Assembly: GCA_023415715.1 (NCBI GenBank)
Contig: JAEZJP010000082.1
Coordinates: 1-61,051, forward strand
Direction: 5' to 3'
Length of the DNA stretch: 61,051 nucleotides
Source: Bacillota bacterium
GTDB taxonomy: Bacteria > Bacillota > Clostridia > Christensenellales > Aristaeellaceae
Shown here: one piece after another, positions 7,824 through 16,282 of the stretch
Layout of the letters: the number at the start of each line of letters is the position of its first letter
Position numbering within the stretch: position 1 is the stretch's first letter
Notes under the pieces: generated by a model
Told to the model about the DNA's origin: nothing
Databases searched by the model: none
Seen by the model: the letters and a program-made list of their open reading frames with translations, nothing else
Position numbers and translations under genes: made by a program

Positions 7824-10121
7824 TCATTGCCCCCGATGCCAAAAATTCTCCAGCGTATCCGCCTCGAACCGCCAGTGCGGCGGGCAAAGGGAAAGATAAT
7901 CATTTTGATAATACCTTTGATCTATGAGCAGAACCATGCCCCGGTCGGTTTCAGAGCGTATCACACGCCCGGCGGCCTGAAGCACCTTGTGCATGCCTGG
8001 GTAACGGTAGGCGTAAGCAAAGCCGTCGCCCAGGGTTTTTTCGTAGTGGCGGCGCAGCGCCTCTTGCTCCGGGCAGACCATGGGAAGGCCGACGCCAACC
8101 ACCATCACGCCAAGCAAACGCTCGCCCGGCAGGTCGATGCCCTCGGCGAATACGCCCCCCAGCACGGCCAGGCCAAGCAAAGGACGGCCATCCTCCGAAA
8201 ACTTAGCAAGAAACGCTTCCCTGTCCGCTTCCTCCATGCCGTTTTCCTGAATGAGCAGGGGTAAATACGGATCGGATTTCATAAGCTCCATTCCCACCAG
8301 CTTCAAATAAGCATAGCTGGGAAAAAAGGCAATATACTTGCCGGGCTTTGCGGCAAAAGCATGCAAGATTGCCGCCGCCACCTGAAAGGCCGTCTCCCGC
8401 CTTAGTGCATACCTTGTGTCAACCCGGTGGCGCAAAACAAGCAGGTTCTCTACAGGAAAAGGCGAGGGCAGCGCAAAGCATGCATCCTCCTCCCCGCCGC
8501 CCAACAGCTTTTGCATGGCGGAAAGCGGCGACAGTGTGGCGGAAAAGCAGACTACGCCCGACAGCTTTTTCGTGGCCTCCTGAAGGTGTTCCGCCACCGA
8601 CAGGCACAAAAGCCTTACTGCACGCTCTTTACCCTGCTTTTTGCACAGCAGTGCGTAATTTGAAAGACCCCTGTCTGCGGCAACGCAAAAGCCGATCACC
8701 ATCTGGTAAACTTCCCCCAAGGCCTGCCCCGCATCAAAGGGAGGCGGATCCCCGAAGGAATCCATTACCTTCTCAAGCAGCGCCTGCATGACGGGAACAA
8801 GCCCATCAGGCAGGGAGTTTATCTCCTTTTCTTCTGCATCCTCCTCAAAAGGAATGGACCGAAGCTTATTTATAACCTCCGTCAGCGCCTTATACAGCGG
8901 CACCCTGCGCCCGGCAGCTTTTCCAAGCAGGGTTCGGTACGACCTGAAGTATGCGCCATCCGCAAGGCCGGAGAGCATCTCACGCGTACGGGATGCCAGG
9001 TTGTGACTTTCGTCCGCCAGCAGCGTCAGATCCGTACGCCATTCAAAAATGCGCTTGATCCTGGCGGCCGGGTCAAAGGCATAATTGTAGTCGCAGATCA
9101 CCACATCGGCGATCTCCGTAAGCGACAGCGCGAACTCAAAGGGGCACAGCAAATGCTTGTCCGCCATATCAAGAACGGCCTGGCCATTCCAGTCTGTTGT
9201 CTCCATCATTTCCGAAAGCGCGTCCGGCAGCCGCAAAAAGTGCCCCTTGGCCCTTTCACAATAATCCGGGTGGCAGCGCGTAAACCGCGGGCACTGCTTT
9301 TCCTTGGCGTTAAGCGTTAGGCTTCTGACATGCATGCCCTTTTTGCGCATCAGGTCAATGGCCTGAAGTGCTGCCTGGCGTGCCGTGGTTCTTGCTGTAA
9401 GATAGAATATCTGCCCAGTGAACCCCTGGCCCAGGGCTTTTAAAGCCGGGAACAGCACCGCGGCGGACTTGCCCGTGCCGGTAGGCATGCTGGCGAACAG
9501 CCGGCGCTTTTTCCGTACAGCCGTAAACACCTGCACAGCCATCTCCCGCTGGCCGGGCCGGTAATTTTCAAAAGGAAAGGGCAGCGCTAACAAGCTCTCA
9601 TCACGCCTTGCCCGGTGGAGCCTTTGTATGGCCTCCCATTTTGCAAACGCATAAAGAAGCGCCCCGAATTCGTTCGCCAGCGCGCAGGCGGTTATCTCCT
9701 CTTCAAAGGCCGCCCGTACCTTCCCTTCCTCTGTAACGTACACTACCCTTAGGCAAACGGCTTTCTTCCCCTTTTCCAAACAAACCAGATGCCCGTACAC
9801 CACGGCCTGGGAACGATGGGCGGGCCAGGCATCTTCCGGCGGATGGATGCCGGATGAAAGCTTTAATTCCTCAATGATGGGGATTTCCGCTTCGAAATAC
9901 GCGTCCATCCGCCCGGCGATCAAGAAGTCGATCCCCTCTGCGGCGATGTTCAGGCTTACCGGCACCTCGGCCTCCCAGCCATCGCCAAGCTTTTCCTGGC
10001 GCGCCTTGTGCCCCTTCATTCCCGCCTGCATGTCAAGCTTGCCGGAAGCTGGTAATATGTCTTCCCCATGGATGGAGAATTCCACCAGGTCCCGCACCGA
10101 TACGCGCTTCAGCCCTTCCAT
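7824..10121 (-). CDS. DinG/XPD-type helicase with N-terminal PD-(D/E)XK nuclease domain
   Basis: The 765-residue protein is a fusion. Residues about 60-125 show Gly-Arg-Met-Asp (Asp73), Glu-Glu-Leu-Lys (84-87) and Gln-x-x-x-Tyr, the Cas4/RecB-like PD-(D/E)XK nuclease pattern. The helicase part has Walker A Thr-Gly-Thr-Gly-Lys-Ser (about 214-219), Asp-Glu-Ser-His for motif II, 'Ser-Ala-Thr-Leu-Ser-Pro' for motif III and 'Gln-Ala-Ala-Gly-Arg-Val-Ile-Arg' for motif VI. Cys277, 283, 288 and 326 are placed to bind the 4Fe-4S cluster of XPD-like 5'-3' helicases. The likely role is repair of structured or stalled DNA. GGGGGACGC precedes ATG 10121; an upstream in-frame ATG at 10142 is possible. The gene stands alone. 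Confidence 0.85.
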   Translation of the reverse strand: MEGLKRVSVRDLVEFSIHGEDILPASGKLDMQAGMKGHKARQEKLGDGWEAEVPVSLNIAAEGIDFLIAGRMDAYFEAEIPIIEELKLSSGIHPPEDAWPAHRSQAVVYGHLVCLEKGKKAVCLRVVYVTEEGKVRAAFEEEITACALANEFGALLYAFAKWEAIQRLHRARRDESLLALPFPFENYRPGQREMAVQVFTAVRKKRRLFASMPTGTGKSAAVLFPALKALGQGFTGQIFYLTARTTARQAALQAIDLMRKKGMHVRSLTLNAKEKQCPRFTRCHPDYCERAKGHFLRLPDALSEMMETTDWNGQAVLDMADKHLLCPFEFALSLTEIADVVICDYNYAFDPAARIKRIFEWRTDLTLLADESHNLASRTREMLSGLADGAYFRSYRTLLGKAAGRRVPLYKALTEVINKLRSIPFEEDAEEKEINSLPDGLVPVMQALLEKVMDSFGDPPPFDAGQALGEVYQMVIGFCVAADRGLSNYALLCKKQGKERAVRLLCLSVAEHLQEATKKLSGVVCFSATLSPLSAMQKLLGGGEEDACFALPSPFPVENLLVLRHRVDTRYALRRETAFQVAAAILHAFAAKPGKYIAFFPSYAYLKLVGMELMKSDPYLPLLIQENGMEEADREAFLAKFSEDGRPLLGLAVLGGVFAEGIDLPGERLLGVMVVGVGLPMVCPEQEALRRHYEKTLGDGFAYAYRYPGMHKVLQAAGRVIRSETDRGMVLLIDQRYYQNDYLSLCPPHWRFEADTLENFWHRGQ

Positions 10122-10272
10122 GCGTCCCCCACAAGCAAACATTTGTTTCCATTATGACACATTCAGGTAACCAGTGCAAGGGGAACAGCGATTAAACAGT
10201 ACGGAAACCTTCCCCGTATCCCCTTTCTCGAAGGGCTTCAAATTCTGAAAAAAATATTTCATACGATTTTTG

Positions 10273-10300
10273 TTGACTTTTTCACTGACAGGATTATACT
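10273..10300 (+). promoter_or_regulatory. Sigma-A type promoter upstream of the potassium-uptake operon
   Basis: TTGACT at 10273-10278 and TATACT at 10295-10300 are 16 bases apart. The leader to the first ATG at 10521 is about 215 bases. I looked for a c-di-AMP (ydaO-type) riboswitch in the 399-base gene-free stretch 10122-10520 and did not find its conserved core; the leader is AT-rich and otherwise unassigned. Confidence 0.6.
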
Positions 10301-10520
10301 ATTGCTTTGTCGCAATTTGAATCATGATCCGGTGGCTGTATGGAGGGTATGTATGGTAAAATCGCGCTATTGATCATATAACGTAAACCGTGAAAATAAT
10401 TCATTATTTTCATAAAACGATTGATATGGCGAATCTTTATACTTTCTTTATACGAAAACGATCAGTCTAAATCCCGCATTAATATTCGTACCGTTATACT
10501 GATTGCCGGGGGTGAAAACC

Positions 10521-10973
10521 ATGCCGGCCTGGGTAGTGGTTCTACTGTTTTTGGGGGCGCTTGTATGTGGGTTTTTGGGCAAGGCCGGCCTTGACCGCAT
10601 GCATAGGAGCCAAAAAACGGAAACAGCCCGCGATATGGAGCCGGGAACACTGCTTTTCGGGCAGGAGGAAGACATTTTTTTCGCCAGGGAATGGCTCAGA
10701 AAGTCAAATTTTTGCTATGATGAAGTAGACGCGCCCACTCTGCCCCGGGAGGGGAATTTTCGTTTTTTGCTGGCTTTGTCGAAAAACGATGTGGACAACC
10801 TGCTTTTGTGTTCAGCCGCCAGGCGGCGCTATGACAGCATCAAGACCGCCGCAAGGGTTTCCGATACGGTATATCTTCCCGTGTTTAAGGAAGCCGGCAT
10901 TGACTACATTCTCCCCGGCAGTGGGGACACTGAAATTATGGAGTTGTTGAATCATGTCCATCCACGTGCTTGA
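10521..10973 (+). CDS. Membrane-anchored TrkA-N-like accessory protein of the Ktr operon
   Basis: This 150-residue protein has one N-terminal membrane span (about 4-22) and a cytoplasmic domain. The domain holds 'Phe-Leu-Leu-Ala-Leu-Ser-Lys-Asn-Asp-Val-Asp-Asn-Leu-Leu-Leu-Cys' followed by 'Val-Phe-Lys-Glu-Ala-Gly-Ile-Asp-Tyr-Ile-Leu', which matches the second half of TrkA-N/RCK domains, where dinucleotide-bound proteins track the 'next' partner. The Gly-rich nucleotide loop is missing, so it may not bind NAD or ATP. GGGGGTG precedes ATG 10521. It overlaps ktrB by 20 bases, which indicates tight co-expression. It is probably a regulatory subunit; this is inference. Confidence 0.7.
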   Translation: MPAWVVVLLFLGALVCGFLGKAGLDRMHRSQKTETARDMEPGTLLFGQEEDIFFAREWLRKSNFCYDEVDAPTLPREGNFRFLLALSKNDVDNLLLCSAARRRYDSIKTAARVSDTVYLPVFKEAGIDYILPGSGDTEIMELLNHVHPRA

Positions 10974-12300
10974 CAGGCGGAAAATCAATGAAAGCCAGGT
11001 GCTGGCGCTGGGCTTTCTGCTGGTGATCCTCCTGGGCGCTGCACTTTTACGCCTGCCCATTGCCTCGCGCGATCGTGTGCCCATTCCCTGGTTAGACGCC
11101 ATCTTTACCGCCTCCTCCGCCACATGCGTCACAGGGCTGGTGGTATACGACACATATACCCAGTTCACCCTGTTTGGACAGACGGTAATCATCCTGCTGA
11201 TCCAGGTGGGCGGTCTTGGTTTTATGACGGTCGCAACCATGTTCTCCATGTTCATGGGCCGGCGCATCGGCTTGATGGAGCGCGGCATCATGAAAGAGTC
11301 CATCGGCACATGGCAGGTGGGCGGCATTGTTCGTATACTCAAACATGTGCTGATCGGCACCGCTATTTTGGAGGGCGCCGGAGCCATTTTGCTGTCCATT
11401 CGCTTCATCCCCCAAATGGGCTGGATCACGGGTATTTATTATGGCATCTTCCATTCCGTTTCCGCCTTTTGCAATGCGGGTTTTGACATCATGGGCCGCT
11501 TTGGGCCTTATTCCTCCCTGGTGCCTTATCAAAGCGACGTGCTGGTGAACGTCGTTATCATGGCGTTGATCGTTGTCGGCGGTTTGGGCTTTGTGGTATG
11601 GGAGGATCTGTATGTGAAGCATTTCCGTTTCTCTCGTATGAGCCTGCACGCCAAGGCGGTACTCACATTCACCACCTTCCTTATTATCAGCGGTGCGGCT
11701 TTGTTTTTCTTTCTGGAGCGTGACAACGCATTAAAAGGCATGCCCCTTGGAACCAGGATATTGGCCAGTTTTTTCCAATCCGTCACGCCACGTACGGCCG
11801 GCTTCAACACGGTGAGCATGAGCGGTTTAACCGGCGGCGGCAAGCTTCTTATAACGCTTTTGATGGCTATCGGCGGCAGCCCCGGTTCCACTGCCGGTGG
11901 TTTGAAAACCACCACGGTACTGGTGCTGTTCCTGGCGTCCTTCTCTTTTGTCCGCGGCCGTGACGACGTGAACTATATGGGCCGGCGGCTGGATAACGGC
12001 GTGGCGCGCAAAGCCTTCACCATCGCCACCATTTATATTTTCACATCATTGCTGGCAATCATGGCCATTGTGGCCATGCAGCCTTTTGTGATGGAGGACG
12101 TGTCCTTTGAGGTGGTTTCCGCCCTGAGCACCGTGGGGCTGACAACCGGCATCACCCCGATGCTGAACCCTGCTGCCAGGGTTATCATATCCTTGCTTGT
12201 ATACCTGGGCCGGGTTGGAGCCATATCGGTATTGATGGCATTCACCCACCAGCAAAACGGCATAAGCAAGAAACCCGTCGACAAAATGATTGTAGGATAA
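10954..12300 (+). CDS. ktrB: Potassium uptake channel subunit KtrB/TrkH family
   Basis: The 448-residue protein has the four membrane-P-loop-membrane repeats of the Trk/Ktr/HKT superfamily. The selectivity-filter glycines are visible in all four: Cys-Val-Thr-Gly-Leu, Cys-Asn-Ala-Gly-Phe, Thr-Ala-Gly-Phe-Asn and Thr-Val-Gly-Leu-Thr. The length is normal for KtrB. It moves K+ (coupled to Na+ in characterised members) through the cell membrane, gated by the KtrA ring. Start and stop overlap or abut its neighbours: the preceding TrkA-N-like gene overlaps it, and ktrA starts 12 bases after its stop. Confidence 0.93.
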   Translation: MSIHVLDRRKINESQVLALGFLLVILLGAALLRLPIASRDRVPIPWLDAIFTASSATCVTGLVVYDTYTQFTLFGQTVIILLIQVGGLGFMTVATMFSMFMGRRIGLMERGIMKESIGTWQVGGIVRILKHVLIGTAILEGAGAILLSIRFIPQMGWITGIYYGIFHSVSAFCNAGFDIMGRFGPYSSLVPYQSDVLVNVVIMALIVVGGLGFVVWEDLYVKHFRFSRMSLHAKAVLTFTTFLIISGAALFFFLERDNALKGMPLGTRILASFFQSVTPRTAGFNTVSMSGLTGGGKLLITLLMAIGGSPGSTAGGLKTTTVLVLFLASFSFVRGRDDVNYMGRRLDNGVARKAFTIATIYIFTSLLAIMAIVAMQPFVMEDVSFEVVSALSTVGLTTGITPMLNPAARVIISLLVYLGRVGAISVLMAFTHQQNGISKKPVDKMIVG

Positions 12301-12312
12301 GGAGAAGGAATC

Positions 12313-12963
12313 ATGAAATCCATTCTGGTGATTGGTCTTGGGCGGTTCGGCCGGCATCTGGCCATGAAGTTTGCCGAGCTTCGCGATGAAGTAATGGTGG
12401 TGGACACCGACGAAGAACGTGTCAACGCCCTTGCGCCTTTGGTCACCTCCGCCCAGATCGGAGACTGCACCGACGAAAGGGTGCTGGATACGCTGGGCGT
12501 ACGCAATTTTGATATTTGCTTTGTATGTATCGGCAGCCATTTCCAGTCTTCGCTGGAGGTCACTTCCCTGCTGAAGGAAATGGGCGCGGCCCGTGTCATT
12601 TCCAAGGCGGACAGGGATATTCATGCCAAATTTCTCCTTCGAAACGGCGCGGATGAAGTAATCTACCCAGAAAAAGAAGTAGCCAACCGTACCGCTATCA
12701 GACATAGTGCCGGTCATGCCTTTGATTACATCGAATGGGCTGAGGATTATTGCATTGCGGAAGTACAGCCCCTGAAAGGCTGGATTGGAAAAAGCATTCG
12801 TGAAGTAGCCGTACGCACCGAATACAAGGTGGGCATCATCGCCATCAAAGGCCGCAGCGGCTTTTCCCAGGCACCGGATGCCGGCTATGTCTTCTCCGAC
12901 AGCGATCACCTCATTATCGCCGGCGGAAAAAAAGATGTGGTCAAGCTGCTGAACAGAACATAA
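12313..12963 (+). CDS. ktrA: Potassium uptake regulatory subunit KtrA (RCK protein)
   Basis: The 216-residue protein has an N-terminal TrkA-N domain with Gly-Leu-Gly-Arg-Phe-Gly (residues 8-13) and acidic Asp residues at the end of strand two (Val-Val-Asp-Thr-Asp), the nucleotide-binding fold, and a C-terminal TrkA-C domain (about 140-216), which in related proteins binds c-di-AMP. It forms the octameric ring that opens KtrB. AAGGAGAAGGA-type sequence sits just before ATG 12313. It is the last gene of the operon and is followed by a strong terminator. Confidence 0.93.
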   Translation: MKSILVIGLGRFGRHLAMKFAELRDEVMVVDTDEERVNALAPLVTSAQIGDCTDERVLDTLGVRNFDICFVCIGSHFQSSLEVTSLLKEMGAARVISKADRDIHAKFLLRNGADEVIYPEKEVANRTAIRHSAGHAFDYIEWAEDYCIAEVQPLKGWIGKSIREVAVRTEYKVGIIAIKGRSGFSQAPDAGYVFSDSDHLIIAGGKKDVVKLLNRT

Positions 12964-12997
12964 CGGAAACGGGATAACGCAGCACATATATTCAGTG

Positions 12998-13045
12998 CCG
13001 GGGATGCTTCACAAATTGCAGGGAAGCATCCCCGGGCTGCTTTTT
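12998..13045 (+). terminator. Rho-independent terminator after ktrA
   Basis: CCGGGGATGCTTC (12998-13010) and GAAGCATCCCCGG (13023-13035) form a 13-pair stem followed by CTGCTTTTT. It separates the Ktr operon from the two-component system. Confidence 0.9.
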
Positions 13046-13175
13046 GGGAATTAAGACAAGCTTATCTGTCCGCAGCATTCTCTTTTCCAGTGCTTTTTCG
13101 TACGGCCTGAAGCATCCTATGCTTAACATTCCGGCCCTTTTGTGGTATATTCAAGGGATAAAGGGAGGGCATTTC

Positions 13176-14591
13176 ATGCAGCGCCGCTTAAGCATCCCGC
13201 CCAAGGCAGCCTATGTGCTCAAAAGCGCGGCCATATTGCTGGCTACGCTGGGCAGTTCGCTTCTGGCGACCCAAATGGGCGTTAACAAAGAAAGCATATT
13301 GATGATTTTCCTGTTGGGCACAGTACTTACGCATGTGGTGACGCCGGGCTATTGGTATGGCCTTACCACAGCCGCCATCCTTGTGGCGGTATACTCCTAT
13401 CTGTACGCCATACCGCTTGAATCCTTTTCCGTGTCCAGACCCGGTGACATAATGCAGCTGGCAGCCTATTTCATCACATCGTTCCTGTGCGGCACCATTA
13501 CCAACCGCCTCACCCGTCAAAAAGAAATTTCGGAAAACAACGCCAGCACCGCAAAGCAGATGCAGCAGGTGACGGAAGGTTTTTTGCAGGTCACGGGGGA
13601 AAAGGCCATTGTCATGCAGGGCATCCGCTACCTGAAGGAACATGCCGGCCTTGAGTGCGACGTAACCCTTCATTCCGGTATGGCCTATCCTCAAGCCGCT
13701 TCCCCGGCAGGCGTCTTCTATGCCGTGCCTATCACGGGCGTATCCACAACACTGGGCATGCTCAACGCCTATCCTTCCGGGCACATAACCTTCCAGCAGG
13801 AGCTGCTACTTAAGGCCGTGGCGGCGCAGATGGCCATCGCCTTGGACAGGGATTCCTTTTATACCGAGCAGGAAAAGATACGCATGGCTATGGAGAGGGA
13901 GCGGCTGCGCAGTACGCTGCTCAGGGCCGTGTCCCATGACCTTCGCAGTCCCCTGACCGTTCTGGCCGGAGCCAGCGGGCTTTTGTCCTGCAATATACAG
14001 GTTCTGACCGATCCTGAAAAAGCAAAGCTGGCCAAAGATATCAATGAAGAAGTGATCTGGCTGACAGATCTGGTAGAAAACATATTGAGCATGACGCAAA
14101 TCCAGGAAAGCCGCCTTTTCCTGCGCCGGCAGGAAGAGGTGGTGGACGATGCGGTGAACGAGGCCGTCAAGCATGTTTCCCCTCTTCTTCAGGGCAGAAA
14201 GTTTTCCGTAACGCTGCCGGAAGAAGTGGTCACCGCGCCTATGGATATAAAGCTCGTTTCCCAGGTCATCATCAATCTTCTGGATAATGCTGCACGCCAT
14301 ACACCACCCGGCTGCGCCGTTTCCCTCGCTGTTATCCCGTCGGAAAAAGAAGTGACATTCGAGGTGTGCGACGACGGACCCGGCATTGACCCTGCCATCC
14401 AGGATACGCTGTTTGAAGGCTTTACGCAAAAGAGCAGCAAGGTTCTGGACGGCCAGCGCGGCCTTGGAATAGGGCTTGCCATCTGCCAGGCGGTGGTTTC
14501 CGCCCACTTAGGAACCATCCAGGCAGAGAACAGGCCGGAAGGCGGCTCAAGATTCGTGTTCACCCTTCCAAGAGGTGAAGGGTCGGGATAA
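13176..14591 (+). CDS. KdpD-like sensor histidine kinase lacking the KdpD N-terminal domain
   Basis: From ATG 13176 (AGGGAGGGC upstream) the protein has 471 residues. Four hydrophobic spans (about 14-110) form the DUF4118 membrane block typical of KdpD. A GAF-like region follows (about 140-220), then a HisKA domain with the phospho-acceptor in Val-Ser-His-Asp-Leu-Arg, and an HATPase domain with Asn-Leu-Leu-Asp-Asn-Ala (N box), Asp-Asp-Gly-Pro-Gly-Ile (G1) and Gly-Leu-Gly-Ile-Gly-Leu-Ala (G2). Canonical KdpD has about 900 residues with an N-terminal KdpD/Usp sensor; this form starts at the membrane block. Its position after KtrA suggests it senses potassium or osmotic state. Confidence 0.88.
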   Translation: MQRRLSIPPKAAYVLKSAAILLATLGSSLLATQMGVNKESILMIFLLGTVLTHVVTPGYWYGLTTAAILVAVYSYLYAIPLESFSVSRPGDIMQLAAYFITSFLCGTITNRLTRQKEISENNASTAKQMQQVTEGFLQVTGEKAIVMQGIRYLKEHAGLECDVTLHSGMAYPQAASPAGVFYAVPITGVSTTLGMLNAYPSGHITFQQELLLKAVAAQMAIALDRDSFYTEQEKIRMAMERERLRSTLLRAVSHDLRSPLTVLAGASGLLSCNIQVLTDPEKAKLAKDINEEVIWLTDLVENILSMTQIQESRLFLRRQEEVVDDAVNEAVKHVSPLLQGRKFSVTLPEEVVTAPMDIKLVSQVIINLLDNAARHTPPGCAVSLAVIPSEKEVTFEVCDDGPGIDPAIQDTLFEGFTQKSSKVLDGQRGLGIGLAICQAVVSAHLGTIQAENRPEGGSRFVFTLPRGEGSG

Positions 14592-14641
14592 ACTTAATAA
14601 CACCTTCACTGCCAAACCGCTGTCCAAAGAAAGGGAACGCC

Positions 14642-15328
14642 ATGGATCAGGATTTTACTGTACTCATCATTGAGGATGACCGTTATATCGCCAATTTTAT
14701 GGCTCTGTCGCTGAAAAAGGAACAATACCAAACGGTCATTGCCGCTACCGCCCAGGAAGGGCTCGCGCTTTGTTACGCCAACAACCCCGGCATCATTCTT
14801 TTGGACCTTGGCCTTCCGGACATGGACGGCCTTGTGGTCATCAAGACCATACGTTCCTTTTCCCAGGTGCCCATACTCGTTGTCTCCGCAAGAGGCCAGG
14901 AGCAGGAAAAGATCGACGCGCTGGACAGCGGCGCGGATGATTACATCGTCAAGCCCTTTCATATGGGCGAGCTTCTGGCACGTATCCGCGTGGTACGCCG
15001 CAAGGCGCAGCAACCCGCATTGGGAGCCGTGTTCACCTGCTCAGGCCTTATCATGGACCAGGAAAAGCACCGCGTCACAGTGGATGACATGGAAGTTCAT
15101 CTTACGCCCATGGAATACCGGCTGCTGCAGCTTTTGATCGCCAACAAGGGCAAGGTGCTCACCCACAACTATATCATCAAGGAAATCTGGGGCTACGGCG
15201 AAACCGGCGACCCCAAGGCCGTCCGCGTCTTCATGGCCAACCTCCGCCGGAAGATCGAAAAAGATACCCTTCACCCCCGCTTCATCCTTACTGAAATCGG
15301 CGTTGGGTACCGCTTCGCGGAGGAGTAG
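14642..15328 (+). CDS. KdpE-like response regulator (OmpR/PhoB family)
   Basis: The 228-residue protein has a receiver domain (about 1-120) with the acidic pair Glu-Asp-Asp near residue 12, phospho-acceptor Asp55 in Leu-Leu-Asp-Leu-Gly-Leu-Pro, and Lys in Ile-Val-Lys-Pro-Phe. A C-terminal winged-helix domain (about 135-226) has 'Leu-Thr-Pro-Met-Glu-Tyr-Arg-Leu-Leu' and 'Arg-Val-Phe-Met-Ala-Asn-Leu-Arg-Arg-Lys'. It starts 50 bases after the kinase stop and is surely its partner. The likely target is the upstream Ktr operon; no operator could be recognised. Confidence 0.92.
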   Translation: MDQDFTVLIIEDDRYIANFMALSLKKEQYQTVIAATAQEGLALCYANNPGIILLDLGLPDMDGLVVIKTIRSFSQVPILVVSARGQEQEKIDALDSGADDYIVKPFHMGELLARIRVVRRKAQQPALGAVFTCSGLIMDQEKHRVTVDDMEVHLTPMEYRLLQLLIANKGKVLTHNYIIKEIWGYGETGDPKAVRVFMANLRRKIEKDTLHPRFILTEIGVGYRFAEE

Positions 15329-15340
15329 GAGCACACAGTG

Positions 15341-15389
15341 AAGAATGCGGGGAGGACGTCTTTTAAAAAGACGCCCTCCCCGCATTCTT
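15341..15389. terminator. Near-perfect palindromic terminator after the response regulator
   Basis: A 49-base palindrome (arms AAGAATGCGGGGAGG... and its complement, one mismatch) begins 13 bases after the stop at 15328. The loop region is TTTTAAAA. It can work in both directions and also lies 47 bases beyond the stop of the minus-strand gene at 15436. Confidence 0.85.
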
Positions 15390-15435
15390 CCTCAGAAAAC
15401 TAATATCATGTTTACCAAACGAGATCTGTGTGAAA

Positions 15436-16221
15436 TTACTTCATATGTGATTTCACATAAGATACGGACTTCGATAAGCCTTCTACCGTCTTCGTTTCCA
15501 GTACGACCCGCAGGTTCAGCTTTCGGGCAAGATCAAAGTACTTCTCGAGATTGATCTCACCCGTGCCCAGAGCCAGGTGGCATCTTGATCCTAATGCATC
15601 ATGCATATGCATGTGGCAAAGCTTGTTTTCATATTGCAGAATGATATCTTCATCGCTGCCGCCCATACAGTAATTATGCCCTATGTCGTACGTGAGTGCG
15701 AAAGCATCGCTTTTCATTAGCAACTGTAATACTTTTTGCACGAATGGATGATGATGCCCATCCGTATTTTCAATACAGATTTTGATTCCTGAACCTGCAA
15801 TTGCTTTTTCGCACACATCACGAAATGCCAGCATGCTGTTTAAGTACGTGTCCAAATACGCGTCGAACAAATAGATTTTTCCATTTGGCATTTTAAAGTG
15901 TACGCCATGGTTCATATGCATATTGAGAACCGGCGTATGAAGCGCTTTGGCCGCTTCTATTGTATTAAGGACCGTATCTATATAAGCCCTTGCCACAAGC
16001 GGATTGAAATCGCAGGGATTCAGGTTCTCGTCCAGATGAATGGTGTAGAAAATACCGTGCCTTTGAGCAATATCCGCAAACTCCCTTACATCCATATTCG
16101 CTGTCTGGTACTTAGGCAGGTTCATATTCAGTTCAATAAAATCAAGCCCAAGCTCCCGGCACAATGATGCGCATTCCTCCAAGGTCTTTGTTTCCAGCAG
16201 TGTCGGCATGCCAAATTGCAT
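15436..16221 (-). CDS. Sugar phosphate isomerase/epimerase-like TIM-barrel protein
   Basis: The 261-residue protein fits the AP-endonuclease-2/xylose-isomerase-like TIM-barrel family. The metal-binding set is visible in order: Ile-Glu-Leu-Asn in the second strand, His-Leu-Asp-Glu, Asn-Met-His-Met-Asn, Cys-Ile-Glu-Asn-Thr-Asp, Thr-Tyr-Asp-Ile-Gly-His, His-Met-His-Asp-Ala and a final Leu-Glu-Thr-Lys. Members are sugar or polyol epimerases/isomerases, or occasionally endonuclease IV-like. No transporter or kinase is adjacent, so the substrate cannot be inferred. The gene stands alone. Confidence 0.8.
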   Translation of the reverse strand: MQFGMPTLLETKTLEECASLCRELGLDFIELNMNLPKYQTANMDVREFADIAQRHGIFYTIHLDENLNPCDFNPLVARAYIDTVLNTIEAAKALHTPVLNMHMNHGVHFKMPNGKIYLFDAYLDTYLNSMLAFRDVCEKAIAGSGIKICIENTDGHHHPFVQKVLQLLMKSDAFALTYDIGHNYCMGGSDEDIILQYENKLCHMHMHDALGSRCHLALGTGEINLEKYFDLARKLNLRVVLETKTVEGLSKSVSYVKSHMK

Positions 16222-16282
16222 CGCACGAGCCTCAATTCACCAATTATTCGCCAAGCCAATACGCAAGTTCAATTCTCCATGC

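Noticed and set aside
10122..10520. Possible c-di-AMP riboswitch upstream of the Ktr operon
   Set aside because: Expected from related operons, but the conserved ydaO core and pairing could not be found.
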